From assembly GCF_014196805.1 (NCBI RefSeq), contig NZ_JACIEI010000002.1:310001-374000 (forward strand): a DNA stretch of 64,000 bases, written 5' to 3'. Under the pieces are notes generated by a model, which ran no database searches, was not told the DNA's origin, and worked only from the letters and a program-made list of their open reading frames with translations. The position numbers were made by a program, and so were the translations under genes. Below, in pieces: positions 61,251 through 64,000 of the stretch (position 1 is its first letter; each line of letters begins with the position of its first letter). The DNA is from Sulfitobacter undariae. Its GTDB lineage: Bacteria; Pseudomonadota; Alphaproteobacteria; Rhodobacterales; Rhodobacteraceae.

Positions 61251-61980
61251 GTGTGTCGCAAGGGGTATTACCCCACCAATGTGTCAGTCGCACAACAAGA
61301 AACGAGGGGAGTTGAGAGCACTTAGGGGGCGTTTTACAAAGCACCTGTCTTTTGTTTCTTGAGGACACGATTTGTGCGTCACCCGAAGGGCCAGTGGGTA
61401 AATTGAATGGGATGGGCAGTAGGGCATCGCCTTGCGCTCTATGGCTCTAAGTTGTGTTGCGCAGATTTTAACGCAGCGCCGCAGTGCCGCATTTCACAGG
61501 CCCGCGGCATGTCGGAGGTGTTGTCATAGAGTGGAGGTAGTAGGCCGCAAAAAAGACGTGTAAAATGTGGTGACAAACCTGTCCTGATTAAATTTTACAT
61601 TTTTTTGTGCTATGCAGCATTTGCCTATTTGTGTGCCAGTGATTGCTGTTGGAGACATGAAAACCACAATCTCTTGCGTGGTAGAGTACAACCTATCCGA
61701 TAACGCAGAGCGCCAAATGTCCCGAATGTGTCTGATTCTGTAGTATTTTTACGACGCTTGCGGCCCATACCGTGCGTTTGCGGCAACAAAGCGGCAGATT
61801 TGAAACAGGGGGGAATTTTCCTCAATTAAATACTGGATTTCGCGATTGCCGCAGAATAATGTGTCCAAATAACGGTGAAATCACGGCGCGCTCGAACGGG
61901 CCGGATAGCAGAATATAAAAAAATTATAACCAAGCGACCCGCAACAAAGTGGGCGCTTCTGAGGTAGAGTGGGTATAACG
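61251..61980. other. Long non-coding, AT-rich region before the giant adhesin gene
   Basis: About 730 bp without a convincing gene; only short open frames of 66-76 codons with no family resemblance. It contains a small palindrome GGGGTA-T-TACCCC (61262-61274), an inverted repeat TGTAAAAT / ATTTTACA (61559-61566, 61592-61599) with a 25-base spacer, and T- and A-rich runs (61580-61620, 61910-61940). Unusually long compared with other gaps here and likely the regulatory region of the adhesin gene. Confidence 0.5.
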
Positions 61981-64000
61981 ATGAAGACGATTGATTTCGT
62001 TGTCCGTGGAAGTGCGGGCGATTTACAGCGTGGAACTGTTTCTGCAGATGCCACAAATCAGGTGATCGTGGCTGGTGCCGGTCAAGAAATTTCCCTTAAT
62101 GCACGTCAGTCAGATCTGGCGAGTCAGGTTCGTTCAGGTGATCAGCTGATCGTCACACTTAGTGATGGCCGTGTCCTGACGATTGACAACTTCTTTAATG
62201 ACAGTGGCGCAGCGAACCGTCTCTTTGTGTCGGCTGACGGCTACCTCAATGAAGTGAGCTTTATTGATGCTGGGCAGGGCAACCTTTATGCACAGTACGG
62301 GCCAACAGCTGAATGGGGCAAGTGGAGCCCGTCAGATGATCTGATCTTCCTTGGCGACAATGAAATCGCTGGTGTTCCGTTGGGTGGCGATGAGCAGGTT
62401 TCGATGCTTGGCGCTGGTATGCTTGGTGGCGGTGGTTTGCTTGGTGCAGGTTTGATCGCAGCAGGCGTCGGCGGTGCAGCACTTCTCGCTGGCGGCGGTA
62501 AAGACGGTGGTGGTAGTAATGGCGGCGGTGGCGACACAGGTCCGAAAGCGCCGTATGTTGATGACGCCGATTCAAATAGTGTCATCGGTGGTGATGACGC
62601 TGAGGAAACTTTGACCGTTACAGGTGGTGGTGAGCCAGGTGATACAGTCAAAGTTACCGTAGGTGACAAAGTTGTTGAAACCGTGATTGACGATGATGGC
62701 AAGTTTGAAGCCGTTTTCGAAGGCGAAGACTTTCCCGAAGATGGTGTCTATGATGCCACTGTGGTTGTTACCGACCCTGACGGTGGTACGACTGATTTGG
62801 ATGGCCCGTCATTTGAAATCGACACAACACCACCGGTACTCGGCTTTACCGAGGGTACAGAGTCTACGGGCGATTTCTTCAATGAAGTTAGCTTCGAAGA
62901 TGGCGTGACCTTGACCGGTACAGGCGAAGCAGGTGCAACTGTTGAAGTCACAATCGACGGCGAAGTGCGCAGCACAGTTGTTTCCGAAACAGGCGAGTGG
63001 AGCCTGACATGGGAAAAAGGCACGCTTGAAGCAGGCGAGTATACCACTGCAATTACTGCGGTAACCACCGACAGCTACGGCAACTCAAGCAGCTATACCG
63101 AGACCCTCGTCATCGACACGGTCAACTCGGTCAGCATCAACGAAGAAGTCTCCGTAACGGTCGACGGTGTTGTCACTGTGGGTGACAACGTCATCAACGG
63201 TGCAGAACATACTTCCGGTGCGATATTCACGGGGACTGCAGATGCAGGATCTAGTGTTGTTGTCACAATCGGGTCTGTGTCCAAAACAGTCACAGCAACT
63301 GCTTCGGGTACATGGAGCGCAACCTTCACTTCCACTGAACTGGCAACGGGCGAGTACACGGGTGAGGTTTCGGTTACCTCAACGGACAACCACGGCAACG
63401 TGGCCAATGGCACCGGCTCCTTCGAAGTTGATACATTTGTGCGTGATTTCTCGATCACATCCAGCACAGGTGGCTCCGATGGCGTCATCAGCGGCTCCGA
63501 AGTTGGGCAAGCGCTGACCGTTACAGGTATGACCGAACCAGGTTCGACTGTTGTGGTTGAACTGGGCGGCGCAACTGCAACTGCTGTTGTTTCCGCAGAC
63601 GGTAGCTGGACTGCTACTTTCCCTGCAGGCAGCGTTGCAGAAGGTACTTACACCAAGACAATGACCGCTACAGCAACTGATGCTGCGGGCAACGTTGATA
63701 CGGCCACAACATCGGTCGTTGTAGATACCGAAGCGGGCAAACTCACGATCGATACTGATCCGGTTGAAGGTGACGATGTCGTTAACAAAGTTGAAGCCAG
63801 CGACGGTGTCATCCTAACTGGTACTGCGGATGCAGGTGCAACTGTTACGGTAACAATGAACGGCGTAAGCCATGATGTTCTAACCAAAGCGGATGGCACA
63901 TGGGAAGCGTTCTTCAAAGCATCCGAAGTCGAAGCTGGTGTGTATACTGCTAAAATCACTGCGACAACAACAGACCCATACGGCAACAACCGTTCGGCAT
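61981..64000 (+). CDS. Giant repetitive surface adhesin with BapA-like N-terminus (3' end beyond the window)
   Basis: At least 673 codons, open at the right edge. ATG 61981 follows GAGTGGG. Residues 1-about 135 resemble the BapA/LapF prefix-like domain (MKTIDFVVRGSAGDLQRGT, DQLIVTLSDGRVLTIDNFF, PTAEWGKWSPSDDLIF). Residues about 140-165 are a Gly/Ala/Leu-rich hydrophobic segment, then a Gly/Asp linker. From about 190, Ig-like repeats begin, ending in VIDT/EVDT/VVDT at 98, 105 and 98 residue intervals. No Sec signal, as in type I secreted biofilm proteins. Acidic and Thr/Val-rich. Secretion genes are expected downstream, outside the window. Confidence 0.85.
   Translation, partial: MKTIDFVVRGSAGDLQRGTVSADATNQVIVAGAGQEISLNARQSDLASQVRSGDQLIVTLSDGRVLTIDNFFNDSGAANRLFVSADGYLNEVSFIDAGQGNLYAQYGPTAEWGKWSPSDDLIFLGDNEIAGVPLGGDEQVSMLGAGMLGGGGLLGAGLIAAGVGGAALLAGGGKDGGGSNGGGGDTGPKAPYVDDADSNSVIGGDDAEETLTVTGGGEPGDTVKVTVGDKVVETVIDDDGKFEAVFEGEDFPEDGVYDATVVVTDPDGGTTDLDGPSFEIDTTPPVLGFTEGTESTGDFFNEVSFEDGVTLTGTGEAGATVEVTIDGEVRSTVVSETGEWSLTWEKGTLEAGEYTTAITAVTTDSYGNSSSYTETLVIDTVNSVSINEEVSVTVDGVVTVGDNVINGAEHTSGAIFTGTADAGSSVVVTIGSVSKTVTATASGTWSATFTSTELATGEYTGEVSVTSTDNHGNVANGTGSFEVDTFVRDFSITSSTGGSDGVISGSEVGQALTVTGMTEPGSTVVVELGGATATAVVSADGSWTATFPAGSVAEGTYTKTMTATATDAAGNVDTATTSVVVDTEAGKLTIDTDPVEGDDVVNKVEASDGVILTGTADAGATVTVTMNGVSHDVLTKADGTWEAFFKASEVEAGVYTAKITATTTDPYGNNRSA
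62815..63729 (+). repeat. Tandem Ig-like repeats within the adhesin
   Basis: Repeat boundaries are marked by FEIDT (62815), VIDT (63112), EVDT (63424) and VVDT (63718), giving unit lengths near 98, 105 and 98 residues. Each unit has GxxxxGATVxVT and ExGxWSxxF-type strands (TGTGEAGATVEVTIDG, ASGTWSATFTS, ADGSWTATFPA). DNA similarity is lower than protein similarity, indicating old duplications. Confidence 0.75.

Noticed and set aside
61625-62056. Short minus-strand frames before the adhesin gene
   Set aside because: 66 and 76 codons, no motifs, no ribosome binding sites; the second overlaps the start of the adhesin gene.
62560-64000. Repeated DNA resembling a CRISPR or satellite array
   Set aside because: Repeats are in-frame protein domains of about 98-105 residues with diverged DNA, not short identical repeats with spacers.

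Overview
The window looks like chromosomal DNA of a Rhodobacterales bacterium, probably of the marine Roseobacter group. This is inferred from gene content and protein style: a UgpB-type glycerol-3-phosphate binding protein, many periplasmic-binding-protein ABC systems, a seven-subunit Mrp/Pha antiporter with fused A and B subunits, glutathione-dependent formaldehyde dehydrogenase, FMN-dependent lactate dehydrogenase and a BapA-type giant adhesin. GC is moderate by eye; it was not computed. I saw no phage, insertion sequence, CRISPR array or rRNA. There is one tRNA (Gly, anticodon TCC). Nearly all the DNA is coding, with short intergenic gaps and many 1-8 bp gene overlaps.

Layout. 1-3.6 kb: a divergent phosphate-starvation pair (ugpB, partial, and a secreted phytase-like esterase) with a Pho-box-like element for each gene. 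3.6-6.8 kb: a small membrane protein, then trpA, lldD and a sulfotransferase on the minus strand; a perfect hairpin covers the lldD ribosome binding site. 7-8.1 kb: ychF. 8.2-10.7 kb: a two-gene operon of a nitrilase-superfamily amidase and a tryptophan 2-monooxygenase-like flavoenzyme, together a possible indole-3-acetamide route to auxin. 10.7-19.5 kb: a Bcr/CflA efflux pump, an OmpR/EnvZ-type two-component pair divergent from a secreted EF-hand protein with direct repeats between them, and an RND efflux adaptor and pump.

19.6-34.5 kb is a nutrient-uptake region. It holds a complete Liv-type ABC importer with a divergent PAS-LuxR regulator, a RidA imine deaminase, a YtcJ-type amidohydrolase, a complete polyamine-type ABC importer with a divergent LuxR-type regulator, then an aldehyde dehydrogenase and an SDR. 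34.7-40.6 kb is the mrp/pha cation/proton antiporter operon. 40.6-49 kb holds a LysR/epimerase pair, S-(hydroxymethyl)glutathione dehydrogenase followed by a BenE-type transporter, a TetR/SDR pair, and a two-subunit molybdenum hydroxylase of the isoquinoline 1-oxidoreductase type.

49-56.1 kb: tRNA-Gly, an MsbA-like ABC exporter, a Kbp-like BON-LysM protein, an acyl-CoA synthetase overlapping an alpha/beta hydrolase, an alkaline-phosphatase-superfamily enzyme, and a membrane-anchored thioredoxin-fold protein. 56.1-61.2 kb: a dipeptide/oligopeptide-type ABC importer operon with its two ATPases fused. 61.2-62 kb is non-coding and AT-rich. From 61,981 to the right edge runs the start of a giant repetitive surface protein with a BapA-like N-terminus. 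Overall the genes suit a heterotroph that scavenges phosphorus esters, amino acids, peptides and polyamines in a saline, probably phytoplankton-associated habitat.
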